64,000 bases of DNA from Bog-756 sp963734395 (GCA_963734395.1 CAVTGY010000001.1:186001-250000); one strand, 5' to 3'; positions 37,224 to 46,713 are shown, numbered from the stretch's first letter. The notes: generated by a model not told the origin, from the sequence alone. Numbers and translations: made by a program.

Positions 37224-38117
37224 TCACCGAGCGGTCTCCCTGTTGTCGACCGCCCAGGGTGGGGCGTTCCAAACCGGAGGTCGATCGAGGCCAGCGGCTG
37301 CTCGAGCTCCTCGGCGATACCCGGATCCTCGGCGGGCAGCGGTGGTCCGGCGAAGGACCGATGCGCTCCGACGCCGGCGCTCCAGGGCTTCGAACACCGC
37401 CGTCACGCCCGGCGAGAACCCGGAGGTGTCGGAATGGCCGTGATGACTGTGCCGGTGCCGCGGATCCACCAGCTGTTCGATTTCTGCCCTGTCCACCGGG
37501 TCGAACGGCAACACCGAGGTCGGTGAGAAAGCTGCCGTGCCGTGTCGGACCAACCGATCGGGTTCTGGACCAGGTCGTCGTAGCGGGCAACCAACAGGGG
37601 CAGGCCGCCGGCGTGCTCGAGAAGCAATCGCATGTACCTTGCCCAGAGGGCTACGCCGAACGGCACGGGAAGACCGTTGCGGAGCTGAAGCGAGTCGGCC
37701 ACATCGATTGGGTTCCGAAATACGAGGATGCCGGCCAATGGCCGATCGAGCGCCTGCCGCCAGAACGGCAGGGTCACGCAGTTGCGGGGGTCCTTCCATA
37801 CCCATGGGCCCGAGGGATACACCCCATCGAACTGGTCGGCGGCAGTTCGGGGCGATGTGACGATCCGCGATGCGGCGCCGGAATAGCCGGTGCCCGACGG
37901 CGGCGGGTACCACCAGGTGTGACCCATTTCGGCCAGAAGCTGGTCGTTGAGCGGGGTCAACGACCGGCTCTCCCAGTGGCCCGCCGGGTTCCATCCCTTT
38001 CCGCGTATCAAGTCACTGCGACTCGGATGTAGCGAGACCCAGCAGGTTGGCTATCCCGGCTACCGCCGACGTCCCGCTTCGGTGCATTCCGAGAACCAGG
38101 ACGCCCTCGGGAGTCAC
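37224..38117 (-). CDS. Sulfotransferase-family protein, frameshifted
   Basis: About 297 residues from GTG 38117. GVLVLGMHRSGTSAVAGIANLLG is the PAPS loop; a slip near 38020 follows, then DLIRGKGWNPAGHWESRSL, GPWVWKDPRNCVTLPFWRQAL and GILVFRNPIDVADSLQLRNG. The last block frames differ after NPIGW (near 37560). Both the GMHRSGTS loop and the KDPRNC block are shared with the 3650 protein, so these two are paralogs. The C-terminal end near 37224-37260 is uncertain and converges with the GT2/GT4 gene. Confidence 0.68.
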
Positions 38118-38159
38118 GTCAGGGCACCAACGATCGGTCGGCGATGTTCGACGGTCCGA

Positions 38160-39788
38160 TCAACTCTGATCGCCGGAGTGGGCCGGCTCGTGGGTCTTCA
38201 GCAGCGGTCCGATGACCGGAATTTCGGTGACCGCTTCCGCCCTGGCGATGGCCAGGCTGCTCGTGGCCAGGGGGAGGTGCGGGCCGGTGACCACGTAACG
38301 GGGTTTCCACCAGGGGTCGTACTTCTGGTTGAAATGCCAGAGGGACTCGATCTGCAGGGTCTCACTGAACCGGTGGAGCACCGAGCGCTCGATCGAGGTC
38401 CACGGTCCCGACGGCGATTCGCCGGCCACCACCGCCCGCATGGTGGCGAAGTTGAGCCCCAAACCGGACAGTCCCCGCTCGGACATCCACTGCAGTGTCT
38501 CGATGATGACGAAGTCGGTCAGCCCGTTGGGGGCATCGGGATCGCTGGTCCGTCGCATCAGATCGAGTGAGTAGCCGTCGACCTGGGTCGCCGGAACGTA
38601 CTGGTTGAAGGCCAGGGGTCGTCCTTCGGCATCGAAGCACACCGCCAGCAGCAGCCCCTGGTCGCGGGGGTCGAACATGCGACTCAGGGTCATCGAGTAC
38701 CCCCGTTCGACCTCACCCTGGCGAGTTTCGGTCATCAGCTCGAGCAGCTGCTCTCTCAGTTCAGGGGGCACCGCGTCCGTCGATTCGAAACACTCGACAT
38801 GACATCCACTCTTCTCGATCCGGTTGTAGGCCCCGCGCAGCGATTTCATCGACTTCCCCTTGAGTGAGAACGTCGAAGCGTCGACGATGGCCTCGTCGCC
38901 GATGTAGTGGTCCACCAATCCGGCTGCCCGGTAGACCGGCAGCCAGGACTGCGACGCGGCGAGCACGGTGGGCGACCAGTTGTTGGACTGGGCCATGTCC
39001 ATGACGTCGGACCACACCTCGGCGCGGTCGCCCGGGGGGCCCGATCGGGTCCGGTGAGATCAGCATCACCCCGTTGATCACCGAGTAGGCCACCAGCGAC
39101 TCCCCGGTGAAGAACCACGATTTGTCGTCGCGCAGGGCGAAGTAGTCGAGGGTGTCGCCTCCGTGGTTGGCGATGATGTCCCGGGCCCGGACGAAGGCCT
39201 CCTCCCGGGCCTTGCCGGTCCGGCGGAACTCCCGGCCGGGGAGGGAGACCAACAGGAGGAGCACGACGACGACGGCCAGAACCAGCAGGAAGACCAGATC
39301 GACGCTGGTGGCGGTGCCCACCTCCCAACAGGTTGCCGACCCCGGCGGTAGCGGCGATGACAACCAGGCCGGCAGCGGCGATCCAGACGAACAGTCGGCT
39401 GACCCCCGAAGGCTTGACCCGGAAGTGCTGGTGCTCGAAGAGCAGCCACAGGGTGAAGAGCCAGCGCCAGTACCGATCCCTCCGGCGACCGGGCCTGGAT
39501 GAGACGGTCGGCGGTGGTAACCAGCAACACCACGATGGTGGCCAACCACACCGGCCGCAGTCCCCGACGCACACCGCGAGCCAGACCGCACAGCGCCACG
39601 CCGGCGACGATGGACTCGATCACCGACAGAGGATGGATCCCGAACGGGAGCCAGTGGTCGATCGGCCGGGTGCCCTGGATGACCCAGAGCGCGGCGAAGA
39701 CGACGTTGAGCACACCAGTGACCAACAGGACTCGCTGCCGCCACCTGGCGGACCCGGCGGCGGAGGATCCAACGCCGGAGGACGGCAT
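38160..39788 (-). CDS. MprF-like membrane protein with DUF2156 domain, frameshifted
   Basis: About 543 residues from ATG 39788. The N-terminal part has about five membrane segments (VLLVTGVLNVVFAALWVIQG, ESIVAGVALCGLARG, LATIVVLLVTTADRLIQ, VDLVFLLVLAVVVVLLLLVSLPG). Slips near 39500, 39320 and 39050 are needed. The C-terminal domain (FALRDDKSWFF, AYSVINGVMLISPDPIGP, FSLKGKSMKSLRGAYNRIEKSG, GYSLDLMRRTSDPDAPNGLTDFVIIETLQWM) matches the DUF2156 aminoacyltransferase domain of MprF. This family moves lysine from Lys-tRNA to phosphatidylglycerol. It lies in the same gene row as lysS, which supports that role. Confidence 0.8.
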
Positions 39789-41130
39789 CGTCGAGCGGCC
39801 AGGTGGGCCCGGTCGGGCAGTGCACCCACCAGGGCGATGGAGGAGGTGTCCACCTTGCTTCGGGCAAGTGCCATCCGCTCGAGCAGTACCGGGGACCGTA
39901 CCGGCACCTCGCGCAGCCAGAGCTTGACATCGAGCACCGCACCGCCGGTCGATCTCGACATAGGAAAAGCGGTGCACGGTGATGAACGGGTGAGGCAGCC
40001 GGAGGCGCGACCGCCGGCTCACCACCGAGGCGGTACCGCTGCCGGTGTTGGCGTAGAAGCCGTCGCCCACCACCGACAGCTCGGGTTCGTGGGTGTGCCC
40101 GGACACCATTCCCGCGTAGCCCTGGGTCACCAGACGAGCCGCCTCCGCCCGGGGCGGGGCGTTGTGGGTGGCCGGGTCGGAGCGCGCGCTCACCGCCGTC
40201 TCACGGAGGGCCCGGTTGACCCGGAGCAGGGTCGCCCCGGCGGCAACCACGGCCACGATCAGGATGAAGGCCACCAGGAGCCCGAATCCGAGCAACCACC
40301 GCTGGGCGTGATGGTGAAGGATCTGATGGACGCCGGGAAGGAAGGACAGCAGGCGGAGGAGCAGGATGGCCACGAAGGGAACCGCCACCAACCACAGCTT
40401 TCCGACGATCTTGCGGTAGAAGAGACGGGAGCCGATGAAGTCGGCGATGTCTCCGTCCAGCCACTGGACTCCTTCGAGCAGCGATCCCGATGCCTGGCGC
40501 GACTCCAGCTCGGGCAACAGGTCGCGCACCACGTGATGGCCGAACGGGGTGTCCACCGGCGACCACGGGTCTTCGAACGCGTTGTAGGGATCGGACTGGT
40601 TCCCGTGCACCACCCGCACCCGCTGGGGGCCGTTGGCCGTGCCCACCACCAGATTGCAGACCAGCGCGAACTCTTCGACGCCCAGGCGTTCCCTGAGGAC
40701 CGACGACCGATCGGGCCGTCCCAGGCCAGCTGGCCGTCGTGGTTGCCGGACAGGACCACCACGTGGTGGTCGGAGGCGGCCGCGAACTGGGACACCGCCT
40801 CGGTGAACTGCGGGTGGGCGTCGAGGATCCTCCCCACGTCCGGTGGTCCGGCCAGCATCTCGAATCCGTCCCCGGCGATCACAAAGGCGGCGGCTCCACT
40901 GCCCGCTCCCAGCAGGGTCGCGATCTGGTCGGCCACCGCGGTGGAGTGGGGCGTGGCCACCACCGGAAGGTGGAGGTCGCTCACCACCAGGATCCGGCCA
41001 CCCACGGCCAGCTCCAACTCCACCTCTGAGTCGATGAGGAAGGTCGGCGGATGCTCCCTCTGCCACCTCGAGGACCAACTCCCTTTCCGCCAGGGACTCC
41101 TCGTCGAGCAGAGGCTCGGGCAGTCGGCTC
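39789..41130 (-). CDS. Membrane-associated metallophosphoesterase, frameshifted
   Basis: About 445 residues. The calcineurin-like metal site is clear: RILVVSDLHLPV, AFVIAGDGFEML, VVLSGNHDGQL, VRVVHGNQSDPYNAF and MVSGHTHEPELSVVG. Two or more membrane segments (LWLVAVPFVAILLLRLLSFL and WLLGFGLLVAFILIVAVVAAG) lie between the third and last motifs. Slips near 41045, 40720 and 39960 are present; the N-terminus (AERELVLEVAE) is ambiguous, so the start is approximate. The substrate is unknown. It sits between lysS and the DUF2156 gene on one strand. Confidence 0.72.
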
Positions 41131-41160
41131 GGGTTCAGCCCTGCGACACCGCCTCCTCGG

Positions 41161-42696
41161 TCAACTGGTCGCCTCCGGGCGCAGCATGGGGAAGAGGATC
41201 ACGTCACGAATGGCCTCGACCTCGGCGATGAGCATGATCAACCTGTCGACACCGATGCCGATCCCCGAGGTGGGCGGCAGCCCGTACTCGAGGGCTCGCA
41301 CGAACGCCGCGTCAGCCGGGTGGGCCTCGAGGTCGCCGCGGGCCACTGCCTCGGCCTCGCCCCGGAACCGGTCCTGCTGCTCCTCGGGGATGTTGAGCTC
41401 GCTGTAGCCGTTGGCGAACTCCTTGGCGTCGATGGCCAACTCGAACCGGTCGGCCATCGTGGGGTCATCGGCGACGTGCCTGGCCAGCGGCGACACCGCC
41501 ACCGGAAAACCGCACACGAACACCGGGTTGACGACGGTGGGCAGAAGGACCGAGTCGTACAGCTCGAAGATGAGCTTTCCCGAGTCCCACTCGGGCAGGA
41601 AGTCCACGTCGTGCTTCTCGCAGACCGCCCGGACATCGTCGATGGGATCGCTTGGATGGAGGCGCCTACCGACCACCTCCTCGAGCCACTCGAGCAACTG
41701 CCGGCGGGGCCATGGTGGGGAGAGGTCGATGGCCCGCTCGCCGGGAGCGAAGGTGAGACGGTCGGTCGCCGACCGGGCTGCCTCGACGATGAGGCGTTCG
41801 GTGAGGTCCATGCCGTCGTTGACGTCGCCAAAGGCCCGGTACGCCTCGAGTGCGGTGAACTCCGGACTGTGCCGGGTGTCGACACCCTCGTTCCGGAAGT
41901 TCCGTGCGATCTCGAAGACCCGCTCGAACCCCCCGACCACCAGCCGCTTGAGATAGAGCTCGGGGGCGATCCGCAGACTGAGATCGATGTCAAGGGCGTT
42001 GGAATGGGTCATGAACGGTCTGGCCAGGGCGCCTCCTGCCTGTGGTTGGAGGATGGGGGTGTCCACTTCGACGAAGTCCTCGGACAGCAGCTGTCGGCGC
42101 AGCGCGGCGATGGCCTTGAACCGAATGTCGAACACCTTCCGGCTTTCCGGGTTGGCCAGAAGGTCGACCTCCCGCTGGCGATAGCGGGTATCGATCTCGG
42201 TCAGCCCGTGCCACTTGTCGGGAAGGGGGCGGAGCGCCTTGGACAACAGCCACAGCTCGGTGACATCCACCGAGAGCTCACCCCTTCTGGAGGTGATTGC
42301 CTCGCCCTCGGCGCCGATCCAGTCACCTAAATCGGCGTTGGCCAACACGGTGGCGGCTTGAGGGGAGAGGTTCGCCTGCTGCATGAGCAGCTGCACCTTC
42401 CCGGTGACGTCCTCGAGGGTGGCGAAGGACAGCCGGCCGTGCCCGCGGATGCTGGTGAGCCGGCCGGCCATCCGGACCGACTCGCCCGTGCGCACGTCCG
42501 CGGCCAGATCACCATGGCGGGCCCGGAGCTCGGCCGCGGTGGCCGTGCGGTCGAAACGAATCGGATACGGATCGATACCCTGCTCGACGAGGGCCTCCCG
42601 CTTCTTGCGCCGCTCGGCGGAAAGCGCATCGAACGTCGGAGCTTCCGCTTCCTCGCCACCCGGTTCGGTCACGCTCACCCCTCTTCCTCGGGCCAT
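41161..42696 (-). CDS. lysS: Lysyl-tRNA synthetase, class II
   Basis: 511 residues. An N-terminal OB-fold anticodon domain (VRMAGRLTSIRGHGRLSFATL) precedes the class II core: motif 2 FEIARNFRNEGVDTRHSPEFTALEAY and motif 3 GLPPTSGIGIGVDRLIMLI. PQAGGALARPFMTHSNALDIDLSLRIAPELYLKRLV is the Lys-specific block. It charges tRNA-Lys. No frame problems. Next to it on the same strand are the metallophosphoesterase and DUF2156 genes, so part of the Lys-tRNA could go to lipid modification. Confidence 0.97.
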   Translation of the reverse strand: MARGRGVSVTEPGGEEAEAPTFDALSAERRKKREALVEQGIDPYPIRFDRTATAAELRARHGDLAADVRTGESVRMAGRLTSIRGHGRLSFATLEDVTGKVQLLMQQANLSPQAATVLANADLGDWIGAEGEAITSRRGELSVDVTELWLLSKALRPLPDKWHGLTEIDTRYRQREVDLLANPESRKVFDIRFKAIAALRRQLLSEDFVEVDTPILQPQAGGALARPFMTHSNALDIDLSLRIAPELYLKRLVVGGFERVFEIARNFRNEGVDTRHSPEFTALEAYRAFGDVNDGMDLTERLIVEAARSATDRLTFAPGERAIDLSPPWPRRQLLEWLEEVVGRRLHPSDPIDDVRAVCEKHDVDFLPEWDSGKLIFELYDSVLLPTVVNPVFVCGFPVAVSPLARHVADDPTMADRFELAIDAKEFANGYSELNIPEEQQDRFRGEAEAVARGDLEAHPADAAFVRALEYGLPPTSGIGIGVDRLIMLIAEVEAIRDVILFPMLRPEATS

Positions 42697-42753
42697 CCCG
42701 GTGATCGATCCCAGTTCGCCTGGAACGCAATGGTTATCTTAGGCAACGGAACC

Positions 42754-44064
42754 ATGAGAACTCTGGCTATCAACGTCGACCTGATCACCGGATGGTTCCC
42801 ACTTACGGTGATCATCGTCGGCATCGCCTCGGTGGTGCTGTCGGTGGGTTGGCACGACGGGGCGTGGAAGTGGCAGCTGCCGATCGGGATACCGGTCAGC
42901 TTCGTGCTCACCGTGCTCACCGCAGTGGCCATCCATATCTTCAACCTGGTGCCCGACGAGTTCCCCACTTCGTTCTATCTGTGGGCCTGGATGGTGTGGT
43001 ACTCGGTGGTCATCATCGTGCTCGGCTGGACCAGGGCCCACTGGGTCCTTCGTACCTTTTCGGTGATCGCCTTCGTCTTCTGCATCCTCGCCGCATTCAC
43101 CGTGGTCAACCAGACCTTCGACTACTACCCGACCCTGGACCGGTTATTCGGCAAGGACGCGGCCAACTTCGTGAACCTCCCTGCTCTTCGAGCCATCCGT
43201 ACCCAGACTCGAGAGAGCGGAAAACTCCCCCTCCACGGCGAGACCATCGCCGTGACCATTCCGGGAACCATCTCGAAGTTCGCCACGGGACAGGCCTTCG
43301 TGTACCTCCCGCCCGCCTGGTTTGGCAACCCAGAACCGCAATTGCCGGTCATCGAGCTGATCGCAGGCATTCCCGGCGAGCCCGCGGACTGGACCCGGGC
43401 CGGCTATGCCGACAGCACCTCTACTTCGTTCGCGGAGACCCACCACGGCGTGGCACCGATTCTGGTCATTCCGGACAACAACGGCAACGCCCAGGACACC
43501 GAGTGCTCCAACAGTTCGCTCGGCAACGCGGAGACCTACCTGGTCAAGGATGTGCCCGCCTTTATGCAGGCGAACTTCAATGCGGCGGTCGGCAAGCGAT
43601 CGCTCGCCGTCGCCGGTCTGTCGGACGGGGGAACCTGTGCCAGCATGCTCGCTCTCCGCAATCCCACGGTCTTCCAGACTTTCGGTGATTACTCGGGCTA
43701 TACCGATCCGACCTTCCTCAACGACGACGAGCAACAGACGATCACCACCCTCTACGGTGGATCCACGGCTAACTACCTCGCCCACGATCCGGTCCACCTT
43801 CTGAAAAGCGCAAGGTACCCGGGCCTGGCCGGATGGTTCACCGCCGGTCAGAGCGATCCCCAGCCATTGGCCGCGGCGATGACACTCAGTGCGCTGGCCG
43901 AAAAGGCCGGTCTTCAAGTGTGTGTGTCCACGCCTCCCGGAGATCATTCGTTCAGCTTTTGGGCGCAGGCCTTCAGGGACTCGTTGCCGTGGATGTCGTG
44001 GCGATTGGGCCTGACCCCACCACCAAAGGATGCTCCCGCCCACTGCGTCCCTCCCATCCCTTGA
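42754..44064 (+). CDS. Membrane-anchored esterase (alpha/beta hydrolase), first of two paralogs
   Basis: About 436 residues from ATG 42754 (ATG 42730 possible). Four N-terminal membrane helices (FPLTVIIVGIASVVLSVG, LPIGIPVSFVLTVLTAVAI, YLWAWMVWYSVVIIVLGW, FSVIAFVFCILAAFTVV) precede a secreted hydrolase: IPGTISKFATGQAFVYLPPAW, HHGVAPILVIPDNNGN, TECSNSSLGNAETYLVKDVPAFM and the nucleophile motif VAGLSDGGTCASM (GxSxG-like). The late GDHSFSFWAQAFRDSLPWMSWRLG block holds the His. It resembles putative esterase PF00756. The paralog is at 57523. Substrate unknown; mycolyltransferase-like transfer is possible. Confidence 0.8.
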   Translation: MRTLAINVDLITGWFPLTVIIVGIASVVLSVGWHDGAWKWQLPIGIPVSFVLTVLTAVAIHIFNLVPDEFPTSFYLWAWMVWYSVVIIVLGWTRAHWVLRTFSVIAFVFCILAAFTVVNQTFDYYPTLDRLFGKDAANFVNLPALRAIRTQTRESGKLPLHGETIAVTIPGTISKFATGQAFVYLPPAWFGNPEPQLPVIELIAGIPGEPADWTRAGYADSTSTSFAETHHGVAPILVIPDNNGNAQDTECSNSSLGNAETYLVKDVPAFMQANFNAAVGKRSLAVAGLSDGGTCASMLALRNPTVFQTFGDYSGYTDPTFLNDDEQQTITTLYGGSTANYLAHDPVHLLKSARYPGLAGWFTAGQSDPQPLAAAMTLSALAEKAGLQVCVSTPPGDHSFSFWAQAFRDSLPWMSWRLGLTPPPKDAPAHCVPPIP

Positions 44065-44089
44065 CCATCACATGGTTTATGCTGCCCGG

Positions 44090-44162
44090 GCGCCCCTAGC
44101 TCAACGGTGGAGCAGCGGATTCTTAATCCGCAGGTTGGGTGGTTCGAGTCCCCCGGGGCGCA
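44090..44162 (+). tRNA. tRNA-Lys (anticodon CTT)
   Basis: Acceptor arms GCGCCCC (44090-44096) and GGGGCGC (44155-44161) with discriminator A 44162. Anticodon stem-loop GCGGA-TTCTTAA-TCCGC gives CTT; the T arm is GGTTCGAGTCC. CCA is not encoded. Confidence 0.95.
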
Positions 44163-44169
44163 CTGGATC

Positions 44170-44476
44170 TCAGATCGCCTGCACCTGTTCGTAGTAGCAC
44201 TCGCAGGTGTCCACCATCCGCTTGAATTCGGCACGACCGTCGACGGCGTAGGTCTGGTCGAGTTCACCCTCCAGCAGCTGGACCACGCAGCCCAGCTTGA
44301 CCGGTGGGATCACCGCTTTGAGCGACTCCGCTACCGCCGCTTCCGGTTCCGAGCCTGCACAGCGCCGCTCGGCGAAATATTCCGAAAATTTCGCCGAAGG
44401 CCGACTGCAGGTCGGCAATGGGGACCGGTAGGCAGACAACGTCCCTCGGTTTGGCTCTCCACCTGCCTCGCCCCAT
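44170..44476 (-). CDS. Small unknown protein, first of a tandem paralogous pair, frameshift
   Basis: About 101 residues from ATG 44476. The frame slips at the A/T-rich run near 44380-44395: before it VVCLPVPIADLQSAFGEIF, after it YFAERRCAGSEPEAAVAESL, then LGCVVQLLEGELDQTY and FKRMVDTCECYYEQV. It aligns over its whole length with the protein at 44496-44804 (VPV/VPI leader, RRLEGMGPDEAV against RRCAGSEPEAAV). It starts eight bases past the tRNA on the opposite strand. I do not recognise a family. It is acidic and helical, with no signal or membrane segment. Confidence 0.55.
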
Positions 44477-44495
44477 AGCTAACGTCGAGACCGAC

Positions 44496-44804
44496 TCACT
44501 GCCCCTCGACCCCGGCATAGTGATCGCCCTTGGCGATGAGGTCGTCAAACATCATTCGACCGTCGAATGGCGCACCGATCGAGAACTCCTCATCGAACGC
44601 TCCACTCAACATCAGCTCCACATCGTCCAGCTCCTCAGCGGGAAGCAACATTCCCAACGCTTCGGTCACCGCCTCGTCGGGGCCCATGCCTTCGAGTCGC
44701 CGCCCGGCATACTCCTCCCAGAACGGTTGGAGGACAGCGTTCAGGTAGCGAACCGGCACCGGCTCGAATACGCGATGGGTTGGTAGTCGGCGACGGTGCG
44801 CCAT
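44496..44804 (-). CDS. Small unknown protein, second of the tandem paralogous pair
   Basis: 102 residues from ATG 44804. HRVFEPVPVRYLNAVLQPFWEEYAGRRLEGMGPDEAVTEALGMLLPAEELDDVELMLSGAFDEEFSI-like layout: an N-terminal basic segment, an amphipathic helix and an acidic C-terminal half. The same order and spacing occur in the frameshifted copy just downstream, so they are tandem duplicates. No known domain recognised. Length and composition suggest a small soluble adaptor or immunity-like protein, but this is a guess. Confidence 0.6.
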   Translation of the reverse strand: MAHRRRLPTHRVFEPVPVRYLNAVLQPFWEEYAGRRLEGMGPDEAVTEALGMLLPAEELDDVELMLSGAFDEEFSIGAPFDGRMMFDDLIAKGDHYAGVEGQ

Positions 44805-44869
44805 ACACGGGCTTATCGGCCGGCAGCGCCGATTCCTTGAGCCAATTCCGCGGCACACCCTCCCGTCGC

Positions 44870-45622
44870 TCAGGCGTACCTCAGCGATCCCGGCGTAGTG
44901 AGCAATTGGCCCGTCTCCAACCATGTCTTGAGGCCGGAGAGGATCATCGGCCAGCCGCCGTAGAGTTCAGGATTCGCTCCCTCCCGCAGCTCGTCATGGG
45001 TCACGGTCAGTCGGCACGAGTCTTCGATGGGTTCGATCTCCCAGGTGACACGCGAGGGACCCTCGCTCTTCACATCGTCACTCCAGAGCGCGGTCAGGGT
45101 GTGGACGAGTCGCCGCGGGGGATCGACTTCGAGGACCTCGCCTTGGCCGAGGAGCCCATTGGCCTCCGGTGCCCCCATCTGCAGACTCGAGCCGACCTTC
45201 CACTCCGATGTGACCGCGGCGCCGAAGTTGTACTTGCTCCTGATCTCCGGATCGGTGATCGCCTCCCATAGGGCCTCGGGGGTGGTGCGAATGTAGATCT
45301 CAAATATCTTCTCCATGGGACTCTCCAGTCTGCTCTTGAGGTCACTGAGCGCAGCCGCCCAGGGCTCGGTGTACTTGCTGACCCATCGATCGTGGATGAG
45401 CCGAATCGGGACCGGGTTCAGAAAATGCAGCTTCTCGCGGCCACGCCGTTTGGTGACCACCAACCTCGCCTCCTCGAGTTGCTTCAGGTGCTTCATCACT
45501 CCGAAGCGGGTCATCGAAAAGCGCTCCTCGAGTGAATGCAGCGTCTGGCCGTCCTCGCGGAATAATTCGTCGAGCAAGCTCCGCCGGGTCGGATCGGCGA
45601 GGGCTCTGAACACCGTGTCCAT
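44870..45622 (-). CDS. ArsR-family regulator fused to SRPBCC/AHSA1 domain
   Basis: 250 residues from ATG 45622. Residues 1-95 are an ArsR winged helix (DTVFRALADPTRRSLLDEL, FSMTRFGVMKHLKQLEEARLV). At about residue 102 the sequence PMEKIFEIYIRTTPEALWEAITDPE starts an AHSA1/SRPBCC helix-grip domain that runs to the end (GWPMILSGLKTWLETG). In most actinobacteria these are two adjacent genes; here they are one chain. A perfect 20-bp palindrome lies 14 bases upstream, so it likely controls its own expression. The SRPBCC part may bind the inducer. Confidence 0.9.
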   Translation of the reverse strand: MDTVFRALADPTRRSLLDELFREDGQTLHSLEERFSMTRFGVMKHLKQLEEARLVVTKRRGREKLHFLNPVPIRLIHDRWVSKYTEPWAAALSDLKSRLESPMEKIFEIYIRTTPEALWEAITDPEIRSKYNFGAAVTSEWKVGSSLQMGAPEANGLLGQGEVLEVDPPRRLVHTLTALWSDDVKSEGPSRVTWEIEPIEDSCRLTVTHDELREGANPELYGGWPMILSGLKTWLETGQLLTTPGSLRYA

Positions 45623-45635
45623 ACCGCAGCAGTAT

Positions 45636-45655
45636 ATGTGACTATTTAGTCACAT
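45636..45655. promoter_or_regulatory. Perfect 20-bp palindrome, probable ArsR operator
   Basis: ATGTGACTA-TT-TAGTCACAT, fully symmetric, 14-33 bp upstream of the ArsR-SRPBCC start and 48 bp before the divergent polymerase gene. AT-rich core with TGACTA arms is typical of ArsR-family sites. Confidence 0.78.
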
Positions 45656-45702
45656 GTCAATCCCCCCCGGGTGGTGAAGGGAACGCCCGATATCGTGAAA
45701 GG

Positions 45703-46713
45703 GTGGCTGCCAAGGACGTCCGGGTCGTGGAGGCTTCGGGTCGAACCATCGAGATCTCCAATCCGGACAAGATCTACTTTCCCGAGCTGGGTGCCACCAA
45801 GTCCGACCTGGTCTCCTACTACCTCGACATCGCCGACGCGCTGGCAAACACGGCCAAGGGTCGGCCGGCCCTGCTCGAGCGGTTCCCGGGTGGTGCCGGT
45901 GGAAAGTCCTTCTTCCAGAAGCGAGTTCCCGCCAATGCCCCGAGTTGGCTCCAGAGCACCGTGGTCAGCACCCCCAACGGCACGACGTCCAACGCGCTGG
46001 TGGTCGCCGACATTTCGCATGTGCTCTGGGCAGTCAACCTGGGGTGCCTCGGTCTGCACCTTTGGCCCTACCGCGCCGACGACCCTGACCACGCCGATGA
46101 GCTGCGCATCGATCTGGATCCACAGCCTGGGACCTCCTTCGACCAGGTCCGGGTGGCAGCAACAGACACCCGGCTCCTCCTGACCGAGCTCGGCGTCGTC
46201 AGCTATCCCAAGACAACCGGGAACCGCGGCGTCCACATCTACGTCCGGCTCGAGCCCCGATGGGACAGCTTCGAGGTCCGGGCCGGCGCCGTAGCGCTGG
46301 CACGCGAGCTCGAGCGCAGGCACCCGGACCTGATCACCTCCAACTGGTGGAAGGAAGAACGAGGAGAAAGGATCTTTGTCGATTTCAACCAGAACGCCCC
46401 CCACAAGACGGTGTTCGGCGCATGGTTCGCACGACCCCGGGTCGGTGGTCAGGTTTCGACTCCTCTGGCCTGGGATGAGATCGACACCGTCGAGCCGGAG
46501 GAGCTGACCATCCGAACGGTCCCCGACCTGGTTCGGCGCCGCGGTGACCCGTGGGCGGGTATCGCCGACCAGCCTCAATCGCTCGAGCCCCTGTTGGAGA
46601 TGGCTGAGCGGGACCGAGCCAATGGGCTGCACGACGCCCCTTGGCCACCCGAATACCCCAAACAACCCGACGAACCGACCAGGGTGGCGCCCAGCCGGGC
46701 CAAAAAGGAATGA
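45703..46713 (+). CDS. LigD-type DNA repair polymerase/primase domain protein
   Basis: 336 residues. It is the archaeo-eukaryotic primase fold as found in LigD: YYLDIADALANTAKGRPALLERFPGG, FFQKRVPANAPSWL, then the metal site in ELRIDLDPQPGTSF and the GNRGVHIYV block and FVDFNQNAPHKTVFGAW. Stand-alone here, not fused to a ligase. It fills and processes ends in bacterial NHEJ. Its stop overlaps the next gene (ATGA). The ATP-dependent ligase is two genes downstream. Confidence 0.88.
   Translation: MAAKDVRVVEASGRTIEISNPDKIYFPELGATKSDLVSYYLDIADALANTAKGRPALLERFPGGAGGKSFFQKRVPANAPSWLQSTVVSTPNGTTSNALVVADISHVLWAVNLGCLGLHLWPYRADDPDHADELRIDLDPQPGTSFDQVRVAATDTRLLLTELGVVSYPKTTGNRGVHIYVRLEPRWDSFEVRAGAVALARELERRHPDLITSNWWKEERGERIFVDFNQNAPHKTVFGAWFARPRVGGQVSTPLAWDEIDTVEPEELTIRTVPDLVRRRGDPWAGIADQPQSLEPLLEMAERDRANGLHDAPWPPEYPKQPDEPTRVAPSRAKKE

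Noticed and set aside
39078..41078. A 666-residue open frame on the minus strand
   Set aside because: It joins parts of the metallophosphoesterase, shadow sequence and membrane segments of the DUF2156 gene; only segments of it match families. It reflects frameshifts plus high-GC long frames, not a fusion protein.
39333..41231. A 632-residue plus-strand open frame
   Set aside because: Antisense shadow of the metallophosphoesterase and DUF2156 genes, with His/Gln/Gly-rich composition and no domain.
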